A stretch of 64,000 nucleotides of DNA from Pomphorhynchus laevis. Lineage: Eukaryota; Acanthocephala; Palaeacanthocephala; Echinorhynchida; Pomphorhynchidae. Position 1 is the first letter of the stretch. Each line of letters starts with the position of its first letter. A model generated the notes under the pieces. The model did no database searches. It was not told the DNA's origin and saw nothing but the letters and a program-made list of their open reading frames with translations. Made by a program: the position numbers and the translations under genes. Of this stretch, positions 27,201-42,200 are shown piece after piece. The stretch lies in NCBI GenBank assembly GCA_012934845.2, contig WNNJ02001998.1, positions 1 to 64,000 on the forward strand, in the 5' to 3' direction.

Positions 27201-30200
27201 TCTTTTTTCTTTTTGTTTGTTTCAAAATGTGTGTCGGTTAATTTTTTTGTTGTATGCATGTTTTGTTTTTCGATTTATTCTTTTTATTTTTAAACTATAA
27301 ATGCGGGACACATCAAAGCTTGTACATCAATGCTTGCAAATATAGATAGTTTTTCAAATTTAAGGTAGATCATACCCCTACCAACGCTGATTTAATTTGA
27401 AATTAGAAATTATTTCAATTAAATTGCAAAATGTAAGATGAAAGTCTTTCATTAAAGCTAAATGCTAAAAAAGAAGACGAGTCGAGTGATCATCAGCCAG
27501 CATTTAAAGGGTCAAAAATTAGACAGCAAACTATCGATGACTAGTTTAATAGAAATAAATTGCAAGAATAGGTAGGTTTTCAAATTGAAGGTAGATCCAT
27601 CCTTCCAATTCCGACGCTGATTTAATTTGAAATCAGAAATTATTTCAAAAAAATTTGCAAACGAAATAAGACGAAAGTCTTTTATTAAAAATAATTGTCA
27701 ATAAAAGCAGACGAGTCAAATGATCGTAATCTATCGTTAAAAATAACTGAAACGTGAAATGTGGGTTTTGGATCAGTAGCTGATGGGGTCAACCGATACT
27801 GAAATGTAGTAATAAACATCTTTAACATTCTAGCAGTGCAAATTTGCGTATTCCTATAACCTGAAGAATTCTTGGATGCTCTTAACGCTATTCTTGTTCG
27901 CACTTTTTCAATTTCGTGTTCCGATCTTGATCTTGATTCTACTTACTGTCTAAAAGTATCACTCTTCACTAGTCATATTCAGTACCATACTTCTCTTTTA
28001 TTCCTGAATAGTTCCAGTTTCTGCCTGTATCCATTGAGAAGGATTCATATATTCTCCTGCGCCTGATTAACTCGTATTCCCGTCTAGACTAAATTTCAAT
28101 TTATCTTCTTAAGCTAATCTTCCCTCTCAATGACCGTTTCGTCACCACCTTAATTAATATTTCCACTTGAAGTAACACTTTACTTTCTTCCTGAAAGGCC
28201 GCCAACGTTCGTCTTTTACTTAAGAAAACGTCCCTTGATCTCAGTACTCTATCATTATATTGTACTATATTCAACCTCCCAAACATATCCAAACTTCTCT
28301 AACGTCTTGTCATATCTCAAGTATTCTTATCTTTCCTCTTCAAACTTATATATACCTTTCCAGTCTGCGTACCGTCAAAGCCATTCCACTGAATCTGCAA
28401 GTCATAAAGTTCTAAGTGATCTGATATTCGTTATTGTCGTTTTAGCGGTGTTGTCATCTATCTTGAGCTTTCGGCAGCCTTTGATATAGTCGATCAATAG
28501 CATATTCTATCTTGCAATCGTCGTCGCTACGGCTTTTCTAGTGGTTTGCATCCTAGCTAACCGGGCGCACCTTCTCCATCCGTTATGACTCAATCTTTTC
28601 ATGTTTATATCATCTTACCGCGGCGGTCCTCACTGATTCGTTCTTAGCGCAATTTTTCTCTCTACTTGTTGGTGACTTATACATGTCACCAACTTATACT
28701 TATCCTTCTACATTCCCATTCTCGCTTCTCCGATATTGTTTATCTTGCCTTGTGCCTTTGCCGAATGCTTAATCTCACTTTCCAATTACCTTAATTCAGT
28801 TCAGATAATCATCAACTAAGAATCATCTAGCATCTTATGGCTAACTCCCCCTCAACGTGATATTTCTTTATTCCTTGTACTTCTTGATTGTAAACCTCTC
28901 CCTATCGCCGACCATTTGAATTAACTCGTTATTTGCACATGCGCACGTATCTTATTACGCCTACGACGCTTTGATTGTATTTCTAGTCATCTATTACTTC
29001 TTAATTGACCTAGTATTTCTAAACTAGTCACATGCGCATACTATTTCTTGTTTTTCGTTTCCGTTCATCCGACTCACCTTCATATCTTAAACTTTCTTCC
29101 TACAATTCAGTCCACATATCTTTAACTTTACGATCCAGTCACACAAGTCGCTTAGCCATTCTAATATATTTGAATAATTATGGCCTCCACACATACCATG
29201 TTTCTGAGTCACTTGCATGGAATCGCATTTATATTGACATTCGCTCCTCTTCTTCCGTTCACACCTTTAAACAGCTCTTTTCAATCCAACTCATCACCCT
29301 CTGCTTAGTTAAAACTGATCTATATTTATTTCACATTTTCCCTCTGGCGTATATATCTTGTCCACGAGAACCAAAATTCATTGACGGCAATGTTAAAAAT
29401 AAACTTGACATATTGCATCCTTTACATGCTTCTTGCCTATCTAACCTCAAGTTAATCAGCATTCTTTACCGCCACCATTCTACATATCAACTCATCTGAC
29501 CAACTCTTCACATCAACTTTCCACAAACATCTTTAATTTGCATGCGCCTCAAACTCTCACTGTCCAATCTCCATATCTTTTATACACTAACATTATCCAC
29601 AAACAACTATTAATCTCCCTTTATCACGGAGATTAATATCATTATCTCCCTTTACAAAACTTTAACTCTATAATTCTTCTAAGATATTACTCTTCAACTA
29701 TTAATCTCCTCCTTTATCACGTCCACTCAATCTCTTCAAGACATCAACTATCGAACTCTTCTCTACATCTCCGATCTACATCTCACACTTCTCCATTTCT
29801 CGCATAGATATATCTCAGGCTACTCAAAATAACATGGCTACGCCAAATAACTCAGGCTACGCAAAATAGCTATCACAGAATACCATGCTCTTTTTGTTTT
29901 GTATTGGTTTTTATTGGTAAACCTGTAAGTTGCTCTGTTCACATTTGCCCCTAAAATAAATTCTATTCTGTTGTTAACGAACTCAGTTTGCATTTTTGAT
30001 AACGTTTCTTTCTCCATTCCAATCAAACAACACAAAGAAGTTCTGCAATATGATCCACTAAGTCCACTCCTATTATCACTCTTTGTTAGAAATTAACCAG
30101 CTTGCTTGCAATCGACACCATCTCACTTTAATATCATTATTTTGCCCAATGCCTGCTGAAACTTTTCGACTCTATTTAAATAGCACAATCCCTACTTGAC

Positions 30201-33200
30201 TGACTCATCTACACTGTATCGAAAACTGCCTTAATATCCAAATTCTTCCGTTCACACCTTTAAACAGCTCTTTTCAATCCAACTCATCACCCTCTGCATA
30301 GTTAAAACTGATATATATTTATTTCACATATGCCCTCTGGCGTATATATCTTGTCCATGAAAACCAAATATCATTGTCGGCGATGATATTGCTTGCCAAT
30401 GTACAGTGCTGTATTTGATTTTTTTACTTTTTTATTTTTATTAACTAGAAGACCTGTAAGTGACTCCATCTACATTAGGCACATAAAATAAATTCTATTT
30501 TATTGTATTTAAAAGAGAAGTTTTATTTATTTATATTTTTATATAAAGTATTATAAAAAACATAATTTTATAATACAAAAATTATGTAAAATTGAAAATG
30601 TTATGTTTTTAAAAAAAAGATTTTATTTATATTATTAAATAAAAATTATGTAATAAATTATTAATAATTATGTAATTATTGTAATAAACAAAATTTTATC
30701 GACGTTTAAAATGGTAAGAAGTATCAAAGATTGTAAACGTTTGTGATCAGCTTTACTACTGACCGTCAATAAAAGAAATATTTTTTCGTTCGTATATTTT
30801 AGCTACTAATTAAAATCTAATTAAGCGTTTAGATTAAATTAATTAGATTAGACTAATATTATTAATATTATCTAATCTATTATTAAATCTAATTAATAAT
30901 CTAATTATTTTGTCTAATTAAAATCTAATAAAATCTAATTTTTCTAAAGTGAAAACTTTTAAATTGATTTATAATGATAATTTAAATTTCAATTAAAATT
31001 TAAAATTTTATTTTTCTAATTTTATTAATGATTGCCTTAATACTTTTAACCTGACCAATTCCGTAAACTAAAACAATTAAACTATAATTACCACAGTCAT
31101 ATGAGCATTTTCTCTCAATCAAGTTAAAACTCAGATTCATCAATGACTTCTCTTTATTTTCAAATTCACAAATTTCAAACTGAAGATCGGGGGTACTGCA
31201 AATACATAAGAGTTAATTAATCCAAAATGTTCAAGTTATAGTCATTTATACCGAACTTAGTTAAACACCAAGTTCGGTATCATGATGCTAGAAACAATTC
31301 TTTAATCTACAATTATCTAATAATTAATAATAACAGAATTATAAAACTATCATTTAGTTATTGCCTCAAATTTATTTAAAATATAAATTCAAACAAAGTC
31401 CTACAAAACTTTTTTATTAAATTATAAAATTAATTAAAATTCCAACCTCATGAATAAAATATGAACAACATGAATGACGGTGAACAACTTATTTTAATCT
31501 TTAAATTAATAAACATTTAATTATAAAATAATAACTTTAAATTACTTTTAATTTAAATTAAACAACATTAAATAAGTTTAAATTTGAAAGAATTATAAAT
31601 TGATCAAAAACGTTCATCCAAATATAATACTGTGAACCTCTAATTATGGAGATTCTCTACATCTTTAAGATGTGGAGTTCATCTTAAAGTTTGTGGTAAA
31701 AGTAACTAAACACCGAAAAATAATGGAATTCTAAGTTAAAGTGAATAAAGTTAATAAAGTTAACACCATCTTATACTAAATTTTAACCTTAATTTTTCAA
31801 ATTAATTCAACAGATAACACTTTTGAAATTTAAGCAAGCCGTTGTTTACAAACCTTTGACAATTGTGGACAGCAACTGCAAGTTGTCTTCTAGCTTGATT
31901 ATTTACAATAACCGATGGGAAACGAATGCAAATGGGACATATTTCAATTTCATGTTCATAAGTAATGCCTGTCAGTAAAATACTAGCTTGTGTAGACCAT
32001 AGAGCGCTGTCGTCATGTTTTGATGAATCAAACTCTACTAAGCATAATACCTCTATATTTAAATCAAAGCGTCCAGAGGTAGCTGAAGAAAAAACTATAA
32101 AATTTGAACAACATGAAACAAACGCACCTGGGTTAAATGAAACGTAAAATTCTTTCCTCGATGCGGGGTCAATCTTAAAAATACTATCTATAGCTTTATC
32201 CCTTGATCTATCGTCCTTATTAACAGTGATATCGCTTAATGAAAAATTGTTAAGTCCAAGCTTCACTGAGCTTTCGTTGAACGGTGCAAACTGTAAGCAT
32301 CTTGTGACGTCACCAAGATTCTCGATAATCAATGTCTAAATAACCTTATCATACAATTGATAAATTATCAGTTGAATTTAAATAATTGAGAGTTGCTGAA
32401 AACTAGATGTATAAAAAAATAGTTAACTTTTTTAACGTAAGAACTGTATATTTTTGATAATATACCGCAAAAAACTTGCAGTTTTTTATAAAACCGAAAC
32501 GTGCAGATCGAATTATTTTTTAATAAAAACCAGTTATTGTAAGTAGAAGTGCTGAAAAGATTAACTAATTAAAAAATAAAACGTTTAGATATTCATTCTT
32601 AAAAAATTCCTAATCAAAATATTTCATTTTAGAATTTTTAAAAAAATTGATTTAAATTATTTTCCACGCGATTTAGAGAACCGAATCTTCAGCTACAGAT
32701 TTTATTTCAAATTCATGTATTGATGTATATCGGCTCAATAGCTACAAAACTTTAATTAGCTAAAGCACAAAAAACTCGCGAAGACAACAAATGTGGACTA
32801 AAATACTATTGCATCCGAATATAACTTTATTAATAAATGACAACATTGAATTTTTTGAAGATTTTTAAATCTTCATAATCCCAATTTTAGAGAATTAAGG
32901 ATTTAGAAACGATTTTTTTAATTTTAATTTGAAAATTAACAATTATTCAACAAAATGGAGTATTCAATGCAAACGATAGATTTTCTATTTAAAGGCACGA
33001 GGTTCGGCCCTGATATTTTGTAAAAGTTTGCTGCTATTAACAATACAAACCAAAACGATTTCGGTCACTACATCTTGATAGAGGCTAAATGTATTCTCAA
33101 AGGGCTTACAACCTCTCAATTAGTGAGATGTTAACATTGGTGCTTACAGTAACGTCAGTCAGAAATTCTTGGGATCGGCTCAATATTTTTTTAAAACAAA

Positions 33201-36200
33201 ACATTGAACAACAAATTTTTGAATTGACAAACAAAAATTAAATATGCAATTATAAATAAGTATATGCACTTATATATAGAGTACTGTCATTCAAGATCCT
33301 CGGACTATTATTTATAGATATAATTAAAAATAACGACAATTTTTAAAACGTACCGGTTTTCACAAAAGTTGCTTCAACCTATTTAATTTTACATAATTTA
33401 TAGTTTTATTGAAACAACGAATTAAATAATTTCCCTTTATTTTAAATTTTTTTATATTTTAATAGATCCTGCTATCATCATCAGGATCACAATATCAATA
33501 TTTTATTGTAATTTTGATGATGATAGTAGGAGCTATTGATGAGCTATTGCTTTTGATGTAAAAAGCTATAAAGTTGCTTATATTATACATTAGCTTGAAT
33601 TTATGCTATAGAGTTGCACATAGATCTTCTCAATTTTCTCAATTTGAAATTTTTTCAAATTGATTTAAAAAAATCAATTTCTAGTTTTCTCAGTTTTGAA
33701 GAAATCTCTTTAAATCTAAATATAAGAATTTGAATTTAAAAGCTCTCAAAGGTTTCAAATTAAAAAAACGACATTAAACGTTACGCCTGAAAATTAGAAA
33801 AGGATAAGCAAATACTAAATCTAAAGGTTTTTCATAAAATAACAATAGAAAAAGGCTTCATTAACTACATCTAGTACCTTTGTATTATAAGAATAAAATT
33901 ATAAATAGAAGTAACCAAAATGTCAGATTTGATTAGAACGATCCCTACTAAAAAATAAGAAATCAGTATATTCTGTTCAAATCAGTACAATTTCGAATTG
34001 TACTGATTTCGAATGTTCAAATTGCAATAGTTTCTATTAAAATAATACAATTAAAATAATGCCGCTTAAATATCATAGTTTAAATCGACAGACGCCGTAA
34101 TAGAAAGTAGAAAAACGAATAAGAATTAATAAATAATTAATAAATCACGTAATAATATTTATCTTAACAAACTTGGCATTGTACCAGACCCTAACACATT
34201 AATTTTAATTTAATACAAAAATATAAAATACCTTTTCATCTGCAACGTTTGTAAAAATTGATGAAAAACAGAATGAGGTACTTGATAAACTAATAACTTG
34301 TGGAACAATCGTAGATTTTACTGTCATATTTGCGTATACTACATCTTTACCGGTGATATTGTTAATTGGAGACACAAACAAAATATCAAAATTGACATTT
34401 CCAGTCTAAACAATAAAAGACAGAAGAATTACAAGTGATTATAATTAAATTTTAGAAATATTTTGCTACAAATAAAAAAATTTAGTATCTACAAACGCTT
34501 TGGTGATTGTTACGATTGATAAAGATTGCCACGTTTCTATACGATTTGCAATGTATCAAATGTTCAAATACATTAAATTACAACAAATTATTACCAAAAG
34601 TACCAAAAAGGTTTAAATGTTAAACTAACTCAACTTATGGAAGAAACAAATAAATCATTAATTTGGCAAAATCATCTACACAATAAACATTGCAAATGTT
34701 CTAATGAACAAAATTAAATACTGCTGTTTGAGGCTTACATTAAAATACAAAACAATTCATGAATCAAATATTTGATACAAATCATTGCTATGAAGAACGC
34801 ACTAACTTTATTCTAAAGACTTAAAACGACTCATACAGCTTTATAAGCAATCACGAATTATTAAATACAAAATAATTCATTGATTTTAAATAGGCAAACT
34901 CAAAAAATAAAAATAACATTTGTAAAATGCTGTTAACTGAAGATTAGAGTTGCAACTAGAGAATGAAAGACATGAGTGTCATACCATCTTGACGAGCCGC
35001 AAATTCATTTGAACTTGCAGTGTTTACTCATATGTTTTATTAGCAAGTTCCAAATCAATCATGACTTATTATATAAAATTGTGGGAAGTGCATAGAGTAT
35101 TTACTTTTTGCAAGACAAGCACTAAAACCTAACTGTAGAACTTAAGTAGGACGAACAGCAAGAAATTCATAATGCAATTATAAATATACGGTTAGGCAGT
35201 TGTGTTTATTGTGCGTTATCAACTCTATTAACCTGAGTCAATAATAACCTATTATCGGGATCAACTGATAGTTCCATCAAACGCGGTGTAGCAATATTAA
35301 TAGGACCATCTTTTACGCCTTACCTGATGAACGACAAAATGTCTTTTATACGTCTGAGAAGCAAGAAATCAAACTGAACTGTCATCTGTGCATATGGCCA
35401 TACAAATGATACATCTTCCGCAAACATCGAACAATTCTATAAAAAACTTGATGGTATTCTGTTAGAAGTCTCCAAGTGGGACTTTCTCTTAGCCGGTGTC
35501 GACTTCAATGTTCAACTTAAGTCTAGTAAAATTTACCGTGCCCTTCGTTGAAAGACATGGAATAGGCAAAATGTGCGCTCACAATAAAAGGCTGCTTGAT
35601 ATGTTGAGTACAATTTGACGCGAACAATTTGGTGGTTTTGAACACTTACTTCTAGCACCAAAAACATCACCTAGTGACGTGGAAATATCCTAACGGCAAT
35701 GTTGGAATCAACTTGACTTTATTTTGATACGTTTACGTTGTAGAAAAACCATTACCGACTAACGCTAGTATTGAAGAGCTGCTGTGGTGACCGTCCACTC
35801 CCTGGTAATTATACATTCACCCAGATCAAAGTTTGTTCAACTGGATTTGCGACTACTAGAAAAAGATTGTATCCGGACGAAATACATTGACAGTGTATCA
35901 CATAATACCGGAAGTATACAAAATTCTGGAAACCATAATCCTGAATATAATCAGAACATTAAGGCAAAATCAAATCAGAGAGAACCGAACTGGATTTAGA
36001 ACGAGGATCCATCAATCGTATCTTGCCCTTCAAGTCCTTATGGATTTCCGTCAAGAGTAGCGTCAAGACATTTTATTATTATTTTTGAATATCAAATCGG
36101 CGTTTGTCAAAGTCAATTGAGAAGTCATCTGGAACCTCTTCCATGGCTTAGGCATTCCTACGCGGATGTAAGAAATTATCGGTGCAATGTATGAAAATAC

Positions 36201-39200
36201 TCTGTCAATCGTATGCGATTAGAGTTACATTGGAAATTCTTTCATTGCCAGTTCAGGTGTTCGTGAGAGATATAGGCTATCACCAAAGATATCAATAAAG
36301 ATACATTTATATTATGTCAAATATTGTTTTCGTGATTTTTAAATTAAATTATGACGAACGATGAGTTTTTTGAAAATTTTTAATTTATATTAACAAAACT
36401 CGTTTGTCAATTATTATATTGACGAACTGAAAACAGAAAATTTGAATTTATGCTTTAAAGGATGATGATTTTATGGGTTTTATAATAAGAATCGATAGTT
36501 ATATTCATATCCTTGATTTTTTAACTTTTAATTATAATTTAAATTTTAAGTTAATTAAATATATTTTAATTCGAATTGTAATAATTATATTTTGAATTGT
36601 CTATTTTAAAACAATTTAGACGCGAATATTATCAATTAATACTTATTAGTTACTATTTCAAAATATATTTTTTGCTTTGAACATTTTTAGACTGAACGCT
36701 AATCAGATATTTACAATTATATTTTAGATGGTTATATTTGTTTTTATGAAAGATTAAGTTATCATAAATATAACTTCATAAGTCTATATAGCAATATAAT
36801 AATTGCTACTTTTTAATGGTCAAATATACGTTGTCTTCAGTGTCTACATTGGTCAAAATACTCTAAATAGTCAGTGGCTTTAAAAACTATCCAAACATGT
36901 CGGATTAATTTTAAATCCTCAATTCTTCGTTTACGTCATACTCTCCAATTTTAAGGGATTGTGCCAATCCCATTTTGGAGGATCGGGCAAGGTTTATTGG
37001 GCACACCAGGGCCTAACAAGTAAGATTTAAAAGCGCTATTACCGAGCGCATACATCAAGTTCCTTCATTGCTAGTAGTAATTAAACAGATAAATTTTTGT
37101 ATCTAAATGCCATTCCCAGAAAAAAGAAATTGAATATTTCTTTGATATTTCGTTCGCTAACCGCGGAAATTATCAAGAGGTATCTGAAATTTTTCTTTTT
37201 CACATAAAAAAGGTTCCTTTTTTCTGGGAATGGCATTTGGATATAAAAATTATTATTCCCCCCCGGAATGTCTCATTCCGATTCAAACATATGAATTACT
37301 TTTCCCGCCAATTTATATTCTGATTGAAGGAACCGGGAAGACTCCAACTGTTTCGACTGTTGGACTTTTCTAACCTGTTTATGCTGTTTAAACTTTTGAG
37401 TCTCGTCAGTAGGTGCTGCGGCACAACTGAATTAAAGTACAGCAGCCTTAGACAGCTCAATAAGTCCTAGTACACATTCATGTACTAGGAATTAACACTG
37501 TTGAGAGTATTCATCACGAATAATTCACTAACCAGGACCTAACAAGTAGGATTTTAAAGCACTCTTATCGAGCGCATTCACAAGTGTCAATTCATAGGGC
37601 ATGTGTACTGGAAGGACTTATTGAGCTGTCTAGGGGTGCTGCACTTCAATCCATTTGTGCAGCAGCCCCCTACTAATTACAGTAATGACCACTAGTCATT
37701 TGTTTATAAAATTAATTAAGTAAATAATTAAAGAAGATAAAAACTATTTAAAAAGTACCGTTTGCATTTGTAGAGAAATACCAATGGAAATCTTAGTAGA
37801 TGGTGGAATCACAATTATTTCATTATTCTCAATATCCTCTGCAAATAAAGTTTGTTAAATGTTTACATCATACAAATAAACCTGACAAAGCATTGACAAT
37901 TTTTGGCAACTTCAACGATAATACTCCGTTATCAAATTCTGTCCATAATATTTTGACGGATAAAGATACATTACACTATAATGAAATTTATAAAATATTA
38001 TTGCAATTAATAAAGCATACCTTGTTCCATAACTGAAACTGTCGAATAATTTTGCAATTTATAGCTATTTGACCAAAATCAATTTCTCTCTGAAACAAAA
38101 ATACAATAGATAGCGCTTTGATTAAAACACTTTATCGAATTTTAGCTAAATGCGATATCGCATTATGGGGTCGAGAATATGAATCAAATTTGTTATTGAA
38201 TCATTCAGATATTTTAATTAAGATAAAATTATGTTTTCCGACGCGGTCTTTCACGAAAATGTATATTTGGTCTGTTCTCCGTAAGTATCATTTCAATGGG
38301 GGTCAACTACAAGTAATTCTCTTAAATTTGCCTTTTTCCTTGACAAATTATTATATAATCTGTCAAGGAAAAATTATTATATAATTTGTTAATTTGTTAA
38401 TTATTTCACTTGATAGCATCCTTCTATGATAGTAACACCAAACTTAGATTTGCTGCAAATGGCATTTTCTAGGAAAAGTATTCTGCTAGCTTCAATATAA
38501 TGAAGCTATCAGAATATTAATAATATGTCATTTATAATAATATGCCATTTATAGTCGATCGCGGGTTTCCGGTTTATTTTCTAGATGTGCAGATGCCGCG
38601 AAACTTGGATTGAGGATTTCATTTAGGAAAACATTCTCGAAGAAAATTCACTTGCATCCCAGAAGTTTATTCTCGTACATCCTGCCAGAATAAAATCTAA
38701 CAACGAAATAATGAAGCTAACAGAATATTAAAAATATGTAACAAAATGATGATGCAAAATATTGACAGTTGAATTTTGTTTAAGAAACGTACTATGAGAG
38801 CGCGAATACACGTATTTCGAAATCAATTATTCAAAGATGTTTAATCACATCATACAGAAAAACTTTCGAACAATAGCTTGCAACACTAACTTAAAGACGA
38901 AGAAAATACATCGATAAAACATGTATTCGGATTATCAGCTTGCAACACTAACTGAAAAACGAAGAAAATACATCGATAAAACATGTATTCGGATCATTGC
39001 CTCTTTACGGTGTTAACGAAGAGTTAACACTGTAAAAGAGTTAACGAAGAAAATAAATACAATTAGCAAAATTATACATAAGTCTATAATGAGTTCAAAA
39101 TTAGTCAAAATTAGTCAAAATGAGTTCTCTCTTAGTTTTTGAAAAAAAAACATATATTTATATTCTTTAGTTTGAGTTCATGAAGATCAATTGAAATCGG

Positions 39201-42200
39201 ATCTGGTGATCATGTGATGGATGTTTATATTTCAATTAAATAGTTGCTAGGTCACACAAGATGACTTTCACATTGAAAACCGCTACTGAATCCTTCCCTC
39301 ATGACTTTCAATCCCATACACTCTGACTACTAACGGTACCATTGTCACAGCCGTTTTAGTCAAAAACGTTTAAATAAAAGAGTTGTGCTGGTTTTTATAA
39401 AATATTCAAATTCCAATATTAAATTCATACCCCTATGTGATTCCCGGATTTTAGCATTAAATTCGTTTTCTTCTGTGATTACCAGCAGAAATTATAAAGG
39501 ATTTTAACACTGATACCTTAACGGGCTGTTTATCTCGACACCTAGATAGAATGATGAAACATGCAGTTGGACAAACACCTAGTTATGTAAAAAAACACAA
39601 CACTTTATAAAGAAACATGCAAAGATCGAGAAAGTTGTTACACCGGCATGAATATTATTATGAGTGAAAATGATGTTTAAAATGAAACAAAATATTAAGA
39701 ACTTCTTAAGAGTGTAAGTCGTGCTACAAAGCAAGAACAAAATGCTGCGACTTACAACAAATAAAAACTTTAAAAGTACCGCAACAAAACTTAAATATGG
39801 CTTTAAATGCAAAGCAACGTATACGTCCATAGCTCGATGTTCGAAATGTTGCAAACAATACATTGACGAAACCGGGTAATGCATATGAATCGGAGATTAA
39901 ATATTCGACAAAGCCACTTAAAAAATGACCGAATTGAACAGGATGATATATACAGGATGGTAAACGAGCATTGTACATAAACGATATACATAAGCTAAAC
40001 GGTAAAAGCTCGAACAAAAATGGATCGGACAACTAATATATAACTGAATCGCACAGGCTTCTTTGTCTGAGTTGTTTCCGAGTTGTTGCTTGATCTAATT
40101 GCGGTAACTTTTGATTGAGAATGCCTAGCTTGTACGCGTAAGATTCACCGTACATTATCTGGTTTGTGTGAATGAATAACTAAGCGTTAATAACTAATCT
40201 ATTTAATTATCTAAATGACTGTGGTCTTACATATTATAATATTTGTGATAATTATTAAAAGTTTTATATTTTTAATTTAATTTTATTGTGCTGATTTATA
40301 TATTTTACTATTTTATGCTTGATGTTATTTTTTAAAGTAACCTAGTTTAAAATATGTATCTATTAAATTATTTAAATGATTTTGAAGAAAGCCAATATCA
40401 TTACATATTGTTGCAATTCTTAAAATTTCATTATTTAATGTATTATATTTTATATTATATGGTATGCATGAATGCTCATGCAAAAATATGTTTCTTGTAA
40501 ATTTAAATATGTCATCTTTACGATATAAATTAATAGTAGTTTTTAATTGGTTAATTTAATGTTCATATCTAGATATTTACCTTCTTTATCATTAATATTA
40601 GTTTTATTAAGAATAAGGCTACCTGAATAAATTTGTTCGCTTATTGAATAAAAATTATTAGAATTAAATACACATATATCATCAATGTATCGAAACATAT
40701 ATTTCATATATCTTTATAGTTTAGATTTAGTTTTTACACAGTTATGAACAAATTCATATTCTATAAAGCTTAAATACAAGTCAGCTATAATTGGACTCCT
40801 ATTATTTCCACCCATTGGAACACCTTTTACTTGTCTAAATATAGATGTCCCTACTTTTAAGTAGTAAAAAAGTAAGTAACAAACGAAATATATACACAAT
40901 ATACCACAAAAGAAAAAATGATTAAAATTAAAATATCAATTAATGAGTAAAATGAACATAGCAGATGAAGTACTTCAATTTTAAATCAAACAAACTGTTA
41001 TCGCAATAGCAATTGATAAGCAAAAAATAATAAATTTTATTTAAAATAAAAGAAATATTTTCACAAATAAAGAGAAAATTGAAATAAAAGTAAAATTAGA
41101 GTGAAATAAAATTGTGATTTAACTCAATTAATATTTTATATTGTATGGTATGCATGAATACTCATGCAAAAATATGTTTCTTGTAAATTAAAATATGTCA
41201 TCTTTACGAGATAAATTAATAATAGTTTTAATTGATGTTAATTTAATGTTCATATCTAGATATACACCTTCTTTATCATTAATATTGGTTTTGTTAAGAA
41301 TAAGGCTTTCTGGATAAATGTGCTCACTAATTGAATAAAAATTATTAGAATTAAATATACATATATCATCAATGAATCGAAACATATATTTCATATATTT
41401 ATATTGTTTAGATTTAGTTTTTACACAGTTATGAACAAATTCATATTCTATAAAGCTTAAAAAAAGGCAGCTATAATTGGGCTACTATTACATCCCATTG
41501 GAACACCTTTAATCTGTCTAAATGTAGATGTCCCTACTTTTAAATAATTTTGATTTATCAAAATATTTAAGGATTCTATTAATTCAATTTTATCCATATA
41601 TTTATATTTACTTGATGGTTTAATTTTTGTTAGATAGGCGTTATATTATAGCATATAAAGGAGCAAATATTACCTCCTAAAGGGATAATATTACCTCCCA
41701 TTGGAACACCTTTTACTTGTATAACTATAGATGTCCCTACTTTTAAATAATTTTGATTTATTAAAATATTTAAGGCTTCTGTTAATTAAATTTCATCCAA
41801 TATTTATATTTACTTGATGGTAGGCGCCCTTTAGATATGCGTTATAGTTATTATAACATAAATATGTATATATTTTTCGAATATAAGATAAATTAATTTT
41901 TCTAACGCTTATTTATCATCTGCTTGATCTAAATTTGTATGAATTAATATTTAGATTTAGCTAAATCTAATTTATAATGTTGCAGTATCGGATGTTTCAT
42001 GAAATATAAAAATCAGACATCATTTAAATATGCAACAGAAATTCATATGATACTTACCGGACTGACAACTAAAGAAGGTACTGTAGACTGCGTAAATAAT
42101 GTTAGCTGATTTGTTGATTTCGGTGATAAAGCGTTGGTAATAATCTGTTTTGATTTTCCTTGTTTTAGCGCAAATATGCGCATTTTAAAACTAGAAATCG

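Noticed and set aside
37800-38384. Two plus-strand ORFs of 78 and 88 codons
   Set aside because: They overlap CFAP47 exons 7 and 8 on the other strand or AT-rich intron, with no motif.
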